Assembly: GCA_965229335.1 (NCBI GenBank)
Contig: OZ245874.1
Location: 124,001-188,000 of the forward strand
Direction of reading: 5' to 3'
Length of the DNA stretch: 64,000 nucleotides
Source: JAFKFH01 sp017307375
Lineage (GTDB): Bacteria > Pseudomonadota > Alphaproteobacteria > Ferrovibrionales > Ferrovibrionaceae
Positions 16,749 through 25,833 of this stretch are shown piece after piece. Under the pieces are notes generated by a model. That model saw nothing but the letters and a program-made list of their open reading frames with translations. It did no database searches and was not told the origin of the DNA. Each line of letters begins with the position of its first letter. Position 1 is the stretch's first letter. Made by a program: the position numbers and the translations under genes.

Positions 16749-17945
16749 TCAGCCGGCCGGGCGCTCGATCGCGATCGCCGTCGCCTCGCCGCCGCCGATG
16801 CACAGGGCGGCCACGCCGCGGTGCACACCGCGCGCCTGCAGCGCATGCAGCAAGGTCACGATCAGCCGCGCCCCGGTCGCCCCGATCGGATGGCCCAGCG
16901 CGGTGGCGCCGCCATTGACGTTGACCTGCTCGGCCCCGAGGCCGAGATCGCGGATCGCGGCCATGGCGACGACGGCGAAGGCTTCGTTGATCTCGTAGAG
17001 ATCGACCGAACCGGTCTGCCAGCCGACCCGGTCGAGCAGCTTGCGGATCGCCGGAATCGGCGCGGTGGTGAACCAGGCGGGGTCCTGCGAATGGGTCGCA
17101 TGGCCACGGATCTCGGCCAGCACCGGCAGGCCGAGCGCGTCGGCCTGCGACCGCCGGGCCAGGACCAGCGCCGCCGCCCCGTCGGCATTGGCCGAGGAAC
17201 TGGCCGCGGTGATCGTGCCGTCGGCGCGGAACGCGGGTTTCAGCGACGGAATCCGGTCGGGCGAGACCTTCATCGGGTTCTCGTCCTGCGCCACCGTGAT
17301 CGCCGCCCCGCCCTTGGCCGGGATCGCGACCGGCGCGATCTCGGCGGCGAACGCCCCGCCTTCGACCGCGGCGCGCGCCCGGGTCAGCGAACGGATCGCA
17401 TAGGCATCCTGCTCGGCCCGGGTGAACTGGTAGGCCTGGGCGGTCGCCTCGCCGAAATCGCCCATCGGCCGGCCGCCTTCATAGGCGTCCTCCAGCCCGT
17501 CGAGCATCATGTGGTCGAGAATCCGGTCATGGCCGACCCGATAGCCGCCGCGCGCCTTGGCCAGCAGATAGGGCGCGTTCGACATGCTCTCCATGCCGCC
17601 GGAAACCACGATGCCGGCCGAACCGGCCAGGATCAGGTCGTGGGCCAGCATCGTCGCCTTCATGCCCGAGCCGCAGACCTTGTTGACCGTGGTGGCGCCG
17701 GTGGCATCGGGCAGCCCGGCCCCGCGCGCGGCCTGACGCGCCGGGGCCTGGCCCTGCCCGGCCGGCAGCACGCAGCCCATCAGCACCTCGTCGATGCGCT
17801 GCCGGTCGAGCCCGGCGCGGTCGACCGCCGCGCCGATCACATGGGCGCCGAGGACCGGCGCCGGCAGCGGCGCCAGCGCGCCCTGGAAGCGGCCGAGCGG
17901 GCTGCGCACGGCCGAGACGATGACGACGGGATCGTGGGCGGACAT
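16749..17945 (-). CDS. Acetyl-CoA C-acetyltransferase (thiolase)
   Basis: Cytoplasmic thiolase of 398 residues that condenses two acetyl-CoA molecules or runs in reverse to cleave acetoacetyl-CoA. The catalytic residues are visible: Cys91 in VNKVCGSGMK, His352 in ALGHPIGATG and Cys382 in ALCIGGGE. Length and motifs fit the biosynthetic/degradative PhaA-AtoB group. No phaB or phaC is adjacent, so PHB synthesis, acetoacetate use and leucine breakdown are all possible roles. The ATG at 17945 follows GAGGAGA. A 33-base palindrome overlaps the probable promoter, suggesting repression by a dimeric regulator. Confidence 0.93.
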   Translation of the reverse strand: MSAHDPVVIVSAVRSPLGRFQGALAPLPAPVLGAHVIGAAVDRAGLDRQRIDEVLMGCVLPAGQGQAPARQAARGAGLPDATGATTVNKVCGSGMKATMLAHDLILAGSAGIVVSGGMESMSNAPYLLAKARGGYRVGHDRILDHMMLDGLEDAYEGGRPMGDFGEATAQAYQFTRAEQDAYAIRSLTRARAAVEGGAFAAEIAPVAIPAKGGAAITVAQDENPMKVSPDRIPSLKPAFRADGTITAASSSANADGAAALVLARRSQADALGLPVLAEIRGHATHSQDPAWFTTAPIPAIRKLLDRVGWQTGSVDLYEINEAFAVVAMAAIRDLGLGAEQVNVNGGATALGHPIGATGARLIVTLLHALQARGVHRGVAALCIGGGEATAIAIERPAG

Positions 17946-17964
17946 GGCGGAGTCTCCTCATGGA

Positions 17965-17997
17965 ATGTCGATCATCATATAGAATGACGATCGACAT
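17965..17997. promoter_or_regulatory. 33-base palindromic operator upstream of the thiolase gene
   Basis: Perfect 9-bp arms ATGTCGATC (17965-17973) and GATCGACAT (17989-17997), extended inward by TCAT/ATGA after one mismatch, around a 5-base centre. A minus-strand -10-like TATATG lies inside it with a TTGTTG -35 17 bases away. The position, 20-52 bases before the ATG, fits a TetR- or MerR-type repressor site for the thiolase gene. The regulator is not in the window. Confidence 0.6.
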
Positions 17998-18041
17998 GCA
18001 ACAAGGCGCCGCCACAGTCCGTAACACGATAAAATTTGATT

Positions 18042-18093
18042 TTGAGACACGCTCGCAATACTGCTGAGGCCAGTTAGCAGGAATTAGTCTCAA
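18042..18093 (+). promoter_or_regulatory. Two possible Fur boxes upstream of the flavoreductase
   Basis: TTGAGA-N5-TCGCAA lies at 18042-18058, and an inverted related site, TTGAGACTAATTCC read on the minus strand, at 18093-18080. Both resemble the alphaproteobacterial Fur pattern TTGAGA-N5-TCGCAA. They are 70-125 bases before the start of a PepSY-type reductase, a family often found in iron-uptake loci. Assignment is by eye only. Confidence 0.45.
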
Positions 18094-18164
18094 TCGCATA
18101 TCGGCCGCGAGGCCCGCACCGGGGGGTGCGGCACCGCCGGCCGCCGGCTGGGGGTTGGCGTCTC

Positions 18165-20735
18165 ATGGTCAAATGGATCTGGTTTCAGAGCCACTGGCTG
18201 CTCGGCATCACGGCCGGGCTGGTCCTGGCGGTGGTCGGGTTCACCGGCGGCATGCTGTCGTTCGAGGACGAGATCCTGCGGGCCCTCAATCCCGGGGTGA
18301 TGACGGTCGCGGCCCGCGACCGTGCCGTGCTGTCGCCGGCCGAGCTGATCGCGGCGGTCGCCGCGGCCGAGCCGGAAAAGCGCATCCAGGCCGTGACCGT
18401 CCATGCCGATCGGACGCGCGCCGCCCGCGTCTCCTTCGCCGCCGCCGGCCGCGGGCCGCGCGGCGAAACCCGCTATGCCGATCCCTATGACGGCCGCCTG
18501 CTGGGCCATCCCCGCGGCGAAGACGTCATGCGCATGACGATGCAGATCCATCGCTGGCTGGCGGCCGGCGACGTCGGCAAGCAGATCGTCGGCGCCTCGA
18601 CCGTCGTGCTGGTCGTGCTGGCGCTGTCGGGCCTCTATCTGCGCTGGCCGCGCCGGGTCGCCGACTGGCGGGCCTGGTTCCGCATCGATTTCGCGCACAA
18701 GGGCCGGTCGTTCCTGTGGGCGCTGCATTCGGTAATCGGCACCTGGGTGCTGGTCCCCTACGTGATCATGTCGCTGACCGGCCTCTACTGGTCCTACGAA
18801 TGGTATCGCAACGGCCTGTTCGACCTGACCGGCACGCCGCGCCCGGCATCGTTCGGCCCGCCGGGCATGCAGCAGCAGGGACAGGGGCAGGCGCAGGGCC
18901 AGCCGCAGCGCGGCGCCGGCGCCGCGGCCGCGCCGATCGACATCGCCGCGCTGTGGGCCAGGTTCCTGACGGAAGCGGGCGGCTATTCGCAGGCGACGCT
19001 GCGGCTGCCCGCCGGCCCGGGCCAGCCGGTCCAGGTCATGTACCAGGACCCCGACCCGCCGCATGAGCGGGCCAACAACACGCTGGCCCTCGACCCGCGC
19101 ACGGGCGAGGTGCGCAGCCATCGCCGCTATGCCGCGCTGCCGCCGGGGCAGAAGTTCATGGCGTCGATCTTCGTGCTGCATTCCGGCGGTTTCTTCGGTA
19201 TCGGCGGGCTGGTCCTGTTCATGCTGTCGAGCCTGCTGATGCCGCTGTTCGCCATCACCGGCTGGATGCTCTATCTCGACCGCCGGGCCAAGCGGCGGGC
19301 GGCGCGCAGCCTTGCCCGCGGCCTCGCGGCCCTGGCGGCGGACGGCAGCCCCGAGGTTCTCGTCGCCTTCGCCAGCCAGAGCGGCGCGGCCGAACGCGTC
19401 GCCTGGCGCAGTGCCCGGATGCTGCAGGAAGCGGGCATCCCGGTCGCGGTCGAGCCGCTCGGCCGCCTCGATGCCGGGCGGCTGGCCCGGGCCGAGCGCG
19501 CGCTGTTCGTGGTCTCGACCTTTGGCGACGGCGAGCCGCCCGACGGCGCCCGCGGCTTCGAGCGCCGGGTGATGGCAGAGGCGGCCGAGCCGCGCCTGCC
19601 GGGGCTGCGCTATGGCCTGCTGGCGCTGGGCGACAGCCAGTACGAGCGCTTCTGCGGTTTCGGCCACAGCCTCGACCAGTGGCTGCGCCGCCAGGGTGCC
19701 GCGCCGCTGTTCGACCTGGTCGAAGTCGACCGTTCCGACGACGGCGCGCTGCGCCACTGGCAGCATCACCTCGGCGCGCTCGGCGGCAAGGCCGGGCTGC
19801 CCGACTGGACGACGCCGGCCTATGGCCGCTGGCGGCTGGTCGAACGCCGGCTGCTCAATCCCGGCTCGTCCGGCGGGCCGTGCTATCACCTGAGCCTGGA
19901 GCCGGTCGAGGCCGCGCAGTGGGCGGCCGGCGACATCGCCGAGATCGGGCCGTGCCACCCGCCCGCGGCGGTCGCGGCCTTCCTGGCCGAAGCCGGCCTC
20001 GACGGCAGCCGGCCGGTGGCCCGCGGCGGCCGGACACTGACCCTTGCCGAGGCCGTGGCCGAAAGCCTGCTGCCGCTGCCGGAAGACCTCGCCGGGCTGG
20101 CGCCGCAACAGGCGGCCGACCGGCTGGCGCCGCTGCCGTCGCGCGAATACTCGATCGCCTCGCTGCCCGCCGATGGCCGCCTCGACCTGCTGGTGCGCCA
20201 GGCGGTGCGCGAGGATGGCACGCATGGCCTCGGCTCGGGCTGGCTGACCGCCCATGCCGCGCTCGGCGCCGAGATCGCGCTGCGCATCCGCGAGAACCCG
20301 TCGTTCCATGGCCCGGCGCCGGACCGCCCGCTGATCCTGATCGGCAACGGCACCGGCCTTGCCGGGCTGCGCGCCCATCTGAAGGCTCGGGCCGCGGCCG
20401 GAGCCGGCCCCAACTGGCTGGTGTTCGGCGAACGCCAGGCGGCCTGCGACTTCCACCATCGCGCCGAGATCGAGGCCTGGCTGGCCGACGGCACGCTGGC
20501 CCGGATCGACCTCGCCTTCTCGCGCGACCAGGCGCGGCGCCTCTACGTCCAGCATCGGCTGGCGGCGGCGGCCGAGACGCTGCGCGCCTGGGTCGCGGAC
20601 GGCGCGGCGATCTATGTCTGCGGCAGCCTCGCGGGCATGGCGCCGGGTGTCGAGGCGACGCTCGTCGAGATCCTGGGTGCCGCGACCGTCGAGCGCCTGG
20701 CCGACGAGGGCCGCTATCGCCGCGACGTCTACTGA
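18165..20735 (+). CDS. PepSY-domain membrane protein fused to a flavodoxin/NADPH reductase
   Basis: Protein of 856 residues. The N-terminal part (about 1-385) is a PepSY-associated membrane domain with four helices and histidines in MQIHRWLA and WALHSVIGT that may bind haem. It is followed by a flavodoxin-like domain (from about 395: VLVAFASQSGAAERV, VVSTFGDGEPPD), an FAD-binding segment (REYSIASL at about 660) and an NAD(P)H domain (LILIGNGTGLAGLRAHL at about 723) ending RDVY as in CysJ. The start at ATG 18165 was preferred to a GTG at 18126. It probably moves electrons from NADPH across the inner membrane, for example to ferric siderophores; possible Fur boxes upstream support this. Confidence 0.88.
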   Translation: MVKWIWFQSHWLLGITAGLVLAVVGFTGGMLSFEDEILRALNPGVMTVAARDRAVLSPAELIAAVAAAEPEKRIQAVTVHADRTRAARVSFAAAGRGPRGETRYADPYDGRLLGHPRGEDVMRMTMQIHRWLAAGDVGKQIVGASTVVLVVLALSGLYLRWPRRVADWRAWFRIDFAHKGRSFLWALHSVIGTWVLVPYVIMSLTGLYWSYEWYRNGLFDLTGTPRPASFGPPGMQQQGQGQAQGQPQRGAGAAAAPIDIAALWARFLTEAGGYSQATLRLPAGPGQPVQVMYQDPDPPHERANNTLALDPRTGEVRSHRRYAALPPGQKFMASIFVLHSGGFFGIGGLVLFMLSSLLMPLFAITGWMLYLDRRAKRRAARSLARGLAALAADGSPEVLVAFASQSGAAERVAWRSARMLQEAGIPVAVEPLGRLDAGRLARAERALFVVSTFGDGEPPDGARGFERRVMAEAAEPRLPGLRYGLLALGDSQYERFCGFGHSLDQWLRRQGAAPLFDLVEVDRSDDGALRHWQHHLGALGGKAGLPDWTTPAYGRWRLVERRLLNPGSSGGPCYHLSLEPVEAAQWAAGDIAEIGPCHPPAAVAAFLAEAGLDGSRPVARGGRTLTLAEAVAESLLPLPEDLAGLAPQQAADRLAPLPSREYSIASLPADGRLDLLVRQAVREDGTHGLGSGWLTAHAALGAEIALRIRENPSFHGPAPDRPLILIGNGTGLAGLRAHLKARAAAGAGPNWLVFGERQAACDFHHRAEIEAWLADGTLARIDLAFSRDQARRLYVQHRLAAAAETLRAWVADGAAIYVCGSLAGMAPGVEATLVEILGAATVERLADEGRYRRDVY

Positions 20736-20744
20736 CGCCGTCGC

Positions 20745-22181
20745 CTAGCCCGGGACCCGGCCGTAGGTGTCGCTCAGCCGCACGATGTCGTCCTCGCCGA
20801 GATAGCTGCCCGACTGCACCTCGATGATCTGCAGCGGGATGCGGCCGGGATTGGCGAGGCGGTGGGTGGTGCCCTGGGGAATGTAGGTCGATTCGTTCTC
20901 GTGCAGGATTATCGTCTCGTCGCCGCGCCGCACTTCGGCGGTGCCGGCGACGACGACCCAGTGCTCGGCCCGGTGATGGTGGTACTGCAGCGAGATCGCG
21001 GCACCGGGCTTGACCACCAGCCGCTTGACCTGGAAGCGTTCCGACAAGTCGATGGTCTGGTAGCTGCCCCAGGGCCGGTGGACCAGCGGATGGTTCTGCA
21101 CCTCGCGCCGTCCCGCGGCCTTGAGCCGTTCGACCAGCCGCCCGACATCCTGGGCGCGGTCCTTGGGCACCACCAGCACCGCATCGCCGGTCGCCACCAC
21201 CACCATGTCCTCGAGGCCGAGGGCGGCGATCAGCGGCCCGGTCGAATGCAGGTAGCTGCCGGTCGTCGCCTGCGCCACGACATCGCCGATCGCGACGTTG
21301 CCGTCGGCATCGGCCGGGCGCACCGCGGCCAGCGCCGAGAACGAGCCGACATCCGACCAGCCCATCGCCACCGGGACCACGGCGGCAAGTGCGGTATGCT
21401 CCATGATCGCATAGTCGAGCGAGACCTTGCGGGCTTGGCCGAAGGCTGCCGCGTCCAGCCGGCGGAAATCGCCGTCGGCCGCGGTCGCGGCCAGCGCCGC
21501 CCGGCAGGCGGCGAGCAGCTCGGGCTCCAGCCGCTCGAACTCGGCCAGCATGACATCGGCGCGGAACATGAAGATGCCGCCGTTCCAGACATGGCCGCCG
21601 GCGGCGATCATCGCCGCGGCCCGGGCGGCATCCGGCTTCTCGATGAAGCGGGCGACCGCATGGCTGCCGGGCGCGGCGGCGAGTTCGTCGCCCAGCGCGA
21701 TGTAGCCGTAGCCGGTCTCGGGCGCGTCGGGGCGGATGCCGAAGGTGACGATGCGTCCGGCGCGCGCGGCCGTGACGCCGACGCGCAGCGCGGCATGGAA
21801 GGCGGCGACGTCGGCGATCGCATGGTCGGAGGCCAGCAGCAGGACCAGCGCCTCGGGATCGCGTTCGGCGGCGGCGAGCGTCGCCACCGCCGCGGCCGGC
21901 GCGGTGTTGCGCCCCTCCGGCTCGAGCAGCAGCGGGTTGGCGAAGGCGCCGATCGCCGAGAGCTGCTCGGCCACGGCAAAGCGATGCTCGTCGTTGCACA
22001 GGCAGAACAGGCTGTCGAACAGCGCCGGGTCGGCGACGCGCAGCGCCGTTTCCTGCAGCATGCTGCGATCGGAGACCAGCGCCATCAGCTGCTTGGGCGC
22101 CTGCGCCCGCGACAGCGGCCACAGCCGCGTCCCCGATCCCCCCGACAACAACACCGGCCTGATCAACTGCCCATCCGTCAC
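20745..22181 (-). CDS. manC: Mannose-1-phosphate guanylyltransferase / mannose-6-phosphate isomerase
   Basis: Bifunctional cytoplasmic enzyme of 478 residues making GDP-mannose for surface polysaccharides. The nucleotidyltransferase motif LLSGGSGTRLWPLSR is at the N-terminus and a KPDAARA-type active-site region (FIEKPDAARA) in the middle; the C-terminal cupin domain (about 335-478) shows HRPWGSYQTID, QYHHHRAEHWVVV and GTTHRLANPG. The GTG at 22181, preceded by GGAGGG, was chosen over a GTG at 22208. It is convergent with the flavoreductase gene, 9 bases apart. It probably feeds the glycan clusters on either side. Confidence 0.93.
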   Translation of the reverse strand: MTDGQLIRPVLLSGGSGTRLWPLSRAQAPKQLMALVSDRSMLQETALRVADPALFDSLFCLCNDEHRFAVAEQLSAIGAFANPLLLEPEGRNTAPAAAVATLAAAERDPEALVLLLASDHAIADVAAFHAALRVGVTAARAGRIVTFGIRPDAPETGYGYIALGDELAAAPGSHAVARFIEKPDAARAAAMIAAGGHVWNGGIFMFRADVMLAEFERLEPELLAACRAALAATAADGDFRRLDAAAFGQARKVSLDYAIMEHTALAAVVPVAMGWSDVGSFSALAAVRPADADGNVAIGDVVAQATTGSYLHSTGPLIAALGLEDMVVVATGDAVLVVPKDRAQDVGRLVERLKAAGRREVQNHPLVHRPWGSYQTIDLSERFQVKRLVVKPGAAISLQYHHHRAEHWVVVAGTAEVRRGDETIILHENESTYIPQGTTHRLANPGRIPLQIIEVQSGSYLGEDDIVRLSDTYGRVPG

Positions 22182-22343
22182 GCCCGACCCTCCAGATTTC
22201 GCCGCCACACTACCGCGTCGGATCGAGGTTACAAAAGGTTAAGGCGGCGGCGGCGCGCCCCGTGATTCCAGTCACTGCCGACGGCCGGGGCCGGGCGTAA
22301 ACCAGCGTCCAGCAAACGCCCCCACCGGGCAGGAGATACCGCA

Positions 22344-23057
22344 ATGAGCGCCCATACCCTGGCGCTGCTGATCGTCGACGACGATCGGCAGCGCGCCGAG
22401 AAGCTGTGCGTCGAGATGGCTGGGCACGGCTATGTCGCCGACGCGGCCGCCGATGCCGACCAGGCCGTCGCCATGCTGGCGGCCAACGGCGCCGACATGC
22501 TGGTCGTGGCCCTGCCGGGCATGGCCGCGGCCCTGCTGATCGCGCGGATCCGCGACTGGTCGGCCCTGCCGATCCTGCATGTCTGCCGCCGCGGCCAGCG
22601 GGCGGAGAAGGCGGCGGCGCTGGAAGCCGGGGCCGACGATTTCCTGGACCTGCCGTTCACGCCGGACGACCTGTCGCTGCGGCTGAAGGTGATGCTGCGC
22701 CACCACCGGCGCCAGCGCGAAGGGGTGGTCGACGATCTCGTCCGCTTCGCCTCCGGCCCGCTCGCCATCGACTTCGTCCACCGGGTGATCACCGTCGACG
22801 GGACGCGGGTGCAGCTGTCGCGCAAGGAATACGACATCCTGCGCCTGCTGGCCCGCCATGCCGGCAAGGCCGTCACCCACCAGCAGATCCTGGCCGAGGT
22901 CTGGAACCTGAACCATATCGACGACCTGCAGTACCTGCGGGTCTATGTCGGCCATCTGCGCCGCAAGCTGGAGCGCGAGCCGCGGCGGCCGCAGCTGCTG
23001 CTGGCCGAGCCGGGGGTCGGCTACCGCCTGGCGATCCTGCCGGCCGAGCGGGGCTGA
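22344..23057 (+). CDS. OmpR/KdpE-type response regulator with a degenerate receiver
   Basis: DNA-binding regulator of 237 residues. Residues 1 to about 125 fold like a receiver with the N-terminal acidic VDDD, but the phosphate-accepting Asp is replaced (DMLVVALPGM, also shorter than DLVLLDLGLPD), the switch Thr is Cys (ILHVCRRG), and the conserved Lys is Leu (ADDFLDLPF). Residues about 133-232 are a winged-helix DNA-binding domain (LSRKEYDILRLLARHAGKAV, then YLRVYVGHLRRKLE) that is well preserved. No histidine kinase is adjacent. It probably acts without phosphorylation. The start follows CAGGAGATACCGC. Confidence 0.88.
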   Translation: MSAHTLALLIVDDDRQRAEKLCVEMAGHGYVADAAADADQAVAMLAANGADMLVVALPGMAAALLIARIRDWSALPILHVCRRGQRAEKAAALEAGADDFLDLPFTPDDLSLRLKVMLRHHRRQREGVVDDLVRFASGPLAIDFVHRVITVDGTRVQLSRKEYDILRLLARHAGKAVTHQQILAEVWNLNHIDDLQYLRVYVGHLRRKLEREPRRPQLLLAEPGVGYRLAILPAERG

Positions 23058-23151
23058 GCGCGGACACGATCCGGTGAAGGGCGCGCGGCGGCGCTTGTCC
23101 GGTCATGGTTCTTCACTACCATCCCCCGGTTCGATCATCAGGGAGAGGATC

Positions 23152-24027
23152 ATGAACACCGACATCGTCGCCGACGCCCGGGCGCTGGTACCCCGCATTT
23201 CGCTGAACCGCCGCGGTTTCGTCGCCGCCTCGCTGCTGGCCACCGGCTATGCCGCCGCCGCCGGCCCCGTCCAGGCCCAGGCCATCACCACCGACACCGC
23301 CGGCCTGACCGCGGGCGAGGGGACCATCCCGGTCGCCGGCGCCTCGATGCCCTGCTACTACGCCCACCCGGCCACCGGCGGGCCGTTCCCGACGGTCCTG
23401 GTGATCCAGGAAATCTTCGGCGTGCACGAATATATCCGCGACGTCTGCCGGCGCTGGGCCAAGCTCGGCTTCTTCGCGGTCGCGCCCGAACTCTACGTCC
23501 GCCAGGGCGACGTCTCCAAGATCGCCGACATCCAGCAGATCATGCCGATCGTCGCCAAGGTGCCGGACGCCCAGGTCATGGCCGACCTGGACGAAACCGT
23601 GAAATGGGCGACCGCCACCGGCAAGGCCAACGGCGACAAGCTCGGCATCACCGGCTATTGCTGGGGTGGCCGCATCACCTGGCTCTACACCGCCCACAAC
23701 CCGAAGGTGAAGGCGGCGGTGGCCTGGTACGGCCGCGTCGTCGGCCAGACCAGCGAGATGACTCCGAAGCATCCGATCGACGTCGCCGACCAGATCAAGG
23801 TGCCGGTGCTGGGCCTGTACGGCGCCGCCGATACCGGCATCCCGGTCGACAGCGTCAACCAGATGAAGGACAAGCTGAAGGCCGGCGGCAACACCGAATC
23901 GGTGTTCGAGATCTACGCCGACACCCCCCACGCCTTCCATGCCGACTACCGCCCGAGCTATCGCAAGGCGGCGGCCGACGACGGCTGGGCCAAGGCGACC
24001 GCCTGGTTCAAGAAATACCTGGGTTGA
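23152..24027 (+). CDS. Exported dienelactone hydrolase family protein
   Basis: Alpha/beta hydrolase of 291 residues with a twin-arginine-like signal (NRRGFVAASLLATGYAA, cleavage near VQAQA). The catalytic triad is visible: Cys at about 171 in GYCWGGR, Asp at about 226 in GAADTGIP and His at about 260 in TPHAFHADY. The start at 23152 follows GGGAGAGGA; the frame is open further upstream without a ribosome-binding site. Its stop codon overlaps the start of the next gene (TTGA). Substrate unknown; family members cleave dienelactones or other small esters. Confidence 0.88.
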   Translation: MNTDIVADARALVPRISLNRRGFVAASLLATGYAAAAGPVQAQAITTDTAGLTAGEGTIPVAGASMPCYYAHPATGGPFPTVLVIQEIFGVHEYIRDVCRRWAKLGFFAVAPELYVRQGDVSKIADIQQIMPIVAKVPDAQVMADLDETVKWATATGKANGDKLGITGYCWGGRITWLYTAHNPKVKAAVAWYGRVVGQTSEMTPKHPIDVADQIKVPVLGLYGAADTGIPVDSVNQMKDKLKAGGNTESVFEIYADTPHAFHADYRPSYRKAAADDGWAKATAWFKKYLG

Positions 24028-24977
24028 TCCGCGTCGTTGCCGCGGTTCTGGTCGCAGCCGGCCTCGCCTGGCCGGCTGCGGCGGAACCCATCGCCATCAC
24101 CGCCCGCCCCCTTCCGCTCAATCCCGAAAATCCGGCCCAGACCACGATCGGGCAGCTGCACTACGTCGCCGGGCTCGACCTGGCCAGCTCGCGCTCGGGG
24201 TTCGGCGGCTATTCCGGCTTCAGCTTCGCGGGCGGCGACGGGCGCTTCGTCGCGATCTCCGACCTCGGCCATTTCCTGTCGGGCCGGATGACCTTCGATG
24301 CGCAGGGCCGGGTCACCGGCATCGCCGAGGCCGATTTCGAACCGATGCGCAACCGCCTCGGCCACATCATCACCGACAAGCAGCGCGGCGACGCCGAGGC
24401 GGTGCGCCACGACACCGACGGCAGCCTGCTGGTCGCCTTCGAGCGTTATCATCGCCTGTGGCGCTATGCCTCGGTCACCGCGGTGCCCCAGGCGGTCGCG
24501 GTGCCGGCGGCGGTGGCCGAGCTGCCGGAGAACGAGGGGCTGGAGGCGGTGGCCGTACTGCCCGGCGGCGACCTGCTGATGCTGGCCGAGGCGCAGGGGC
24601 CGAGCGACCTGCACCAGGGCTGGCTGCGCCGCGGCGGCCGCTGGTCGGTGCTGGCCTGGCAGGGGTCGAACAATTTCGTGCCGACCGACGCGGTGGCCCT
24701 GCGCAACGGCGACGTGCTGGTGCTGCAGCGCCGCTTCACCTGGATCGGCGGCATCGCCGCGCGGCTGGGCCTGGTCCGCGCCCGGGATATCGAGCCCGGC
24801 GCCACGCTCGACCCCGAGACGCTGGCCGAATGGTCGCCGCCGCTGGCGGTCGACAACATGGAAGGCATCGACGTCGTCGAGCGACCCGACGGTGCCGTCG
24901 ACATCTTCATGATGTCGGACGACAACCGCAATCCGCTGCAGCGCTTCCTGCTGCTGCAGTTCCGCTGGCAGCGGTGA
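24024..24977 (+). CDS. Exported esterase-like protein of the phytase-like family
   Basis: Protein of 317 residues with a short Sec signal peptide (MIRVVAAVLVAAGLAWPAAAE). The mature part has beta-propeller-like repeats with GFSFAGGDGRFVAISDLG and DNMEGIDVVERPDG, matching the 'esterase-like activity of phytase' family (PF13449). The start is a TTG overlapping the stop of the hydrolase gene; this is the only start that keeps the signal peptide, so translation is probably coupled. Enzymatic activity of the family is poorly defined. Confidence 0.82.
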   Translation: MIRVVAAVLVAAGLAWPAAAEPIAITARPLPLNPENPAQTTIGQLHYVAGLDLASSRSGFGGYSGFSFAGGDGRFVAISDLGHFLSGRMTFDAQGRVTGIAEADFEPMRNRLGHIITDKQRGDAEAVRHDTDGSLLVAFERYHRLWRYASVTAVPQAVAVPAAVAELPENEGLEAVAVLPGGDLLMLAEAQGPSDLHQGWLRRGGRWSVLAWQGSNNFVPTDAVALRNGDVLVLQRRFTWIGGIAARLGLVRARDIEPGATLDPETLAEWSPPLAVDNMEGIDVVERPDGAVDIFMMSDDNRNPLQRFLLLQFRWQR

Positions 24978-25020
24978 GGCGGCTGGATTTTTTCCCGCCA
25001 CCTCCTGTAGTTTGCCGGCC

Positions 25021-25815
25021 ATGGATCCGCTCACCCAGCTCGAACAGCAATCGATCTTCATCCTGCGCGAAGCGTTCAGCCGCCTCGACCGCATCGCCCT
25101 GCTGTGGTCGATCGGCAAGGATTCGAACACCCTGCTGTGGCTGATCCGCAAGGCGTTCTTCGGCCGGGTGCCGTTCCCGGTGATGCACCTGGATACCGGC
25201 CTGGAATTCCCCGAGACCTATGCCTTCCGCGATGCCCTGGTCGCCGACTGGGGCCTCGACCTGATCAAGGACCCCTGCCCGCCGATCGAGGAGACCGACC
25301 CGAGCCTGCCGCCGGGCGCCCGCGTGGCGGCGCGCAAGACGCTGGGCCTGCGCGCGGCGCTCGCCCGCTACGGCTTCAACGGCATCATCGCCGGCATCCG
25401 CCGCGACGAGCAGGCGACCCGGGCCAAGGAACGGGTGTTCAGCCCGCGCGCCAACGACGGCAGCTGGGACAGCCGCCACCAGCCGCCGGAATTCTGGGAC
25501 CAGTTCAACACCCGCCCGCCCGCCGGCAGCCACCTGCGCATCCACCCGATCCTGGCGTGGAGCGAGCTCGACATCTGGCGCTATACCGAGCGGGAGGGCA
25601 TTCCGCTGGTGCCGCTCTATTTCGCGCGCGACGGCCGCCGCTTCCGCTCGCTGGGCGAGATCGGCATCACCCAGCCGATCGACTCGACCGCCGCGACGAT
25701 CCCCGAGATCATCGCCGAACTGACCCAGACCCGCACCGAGGAACGCGCCGGCCGCACCATGGACCACGAGGCCGAGGACGCCTTCGAGCGGCTGCGCGCC
25801 GACGGATACATGTGA
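25021..25815 (+). CDS. cysD: Sulfate adenylyltransferase subunit 2
   Basis: PP-loop ATPase subunit of 264 residues that, with CysN, makes adenylyl sulfate (APS) from ATP and sulfate. The PP-loop motif LLWSIGKDSNTLLW is at about 22-35, followed by MHLDTGLEFPETY, GIRRDEQATRAKERVFSPR and the WSELDIWRY substrate region. The ATG at 25021 is preferred to TTG 25012; no clear ribosome-binding site is visible. It starts the order cysD - TPR/glycosyltransferase - cysNC - sulfotransferase remnant. No cysH or cysI is in the window, so a role in sulfation rather than reduction is plausible. Confidence 0.95.
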   Translation: MDPLTQLEQQSIFILREAFSRLDRIALLWSIGKDSNTLLWLIRKAFFGRVPFPVMHLDTGLEFPETYAFRDALVADWGLDLIKDPCPPIEETDPSLPPGARVAARKTLGLRAALARYGFNGIIAGIRRDEQATRAKERVFSPRANDGSWDSRHQPPEFWDQFNTRPPAGSHLRIHPILAWSELDIWRYTEREGIPLVPLYFARDGRRFRSLGEIGITQPIDSTAATIPEIIAELTQTRTEERAGRTMDHEAEDAFERLRADGYM

Positions 25816-25833
25816 ACGCGGCAGCGTCGCCCG

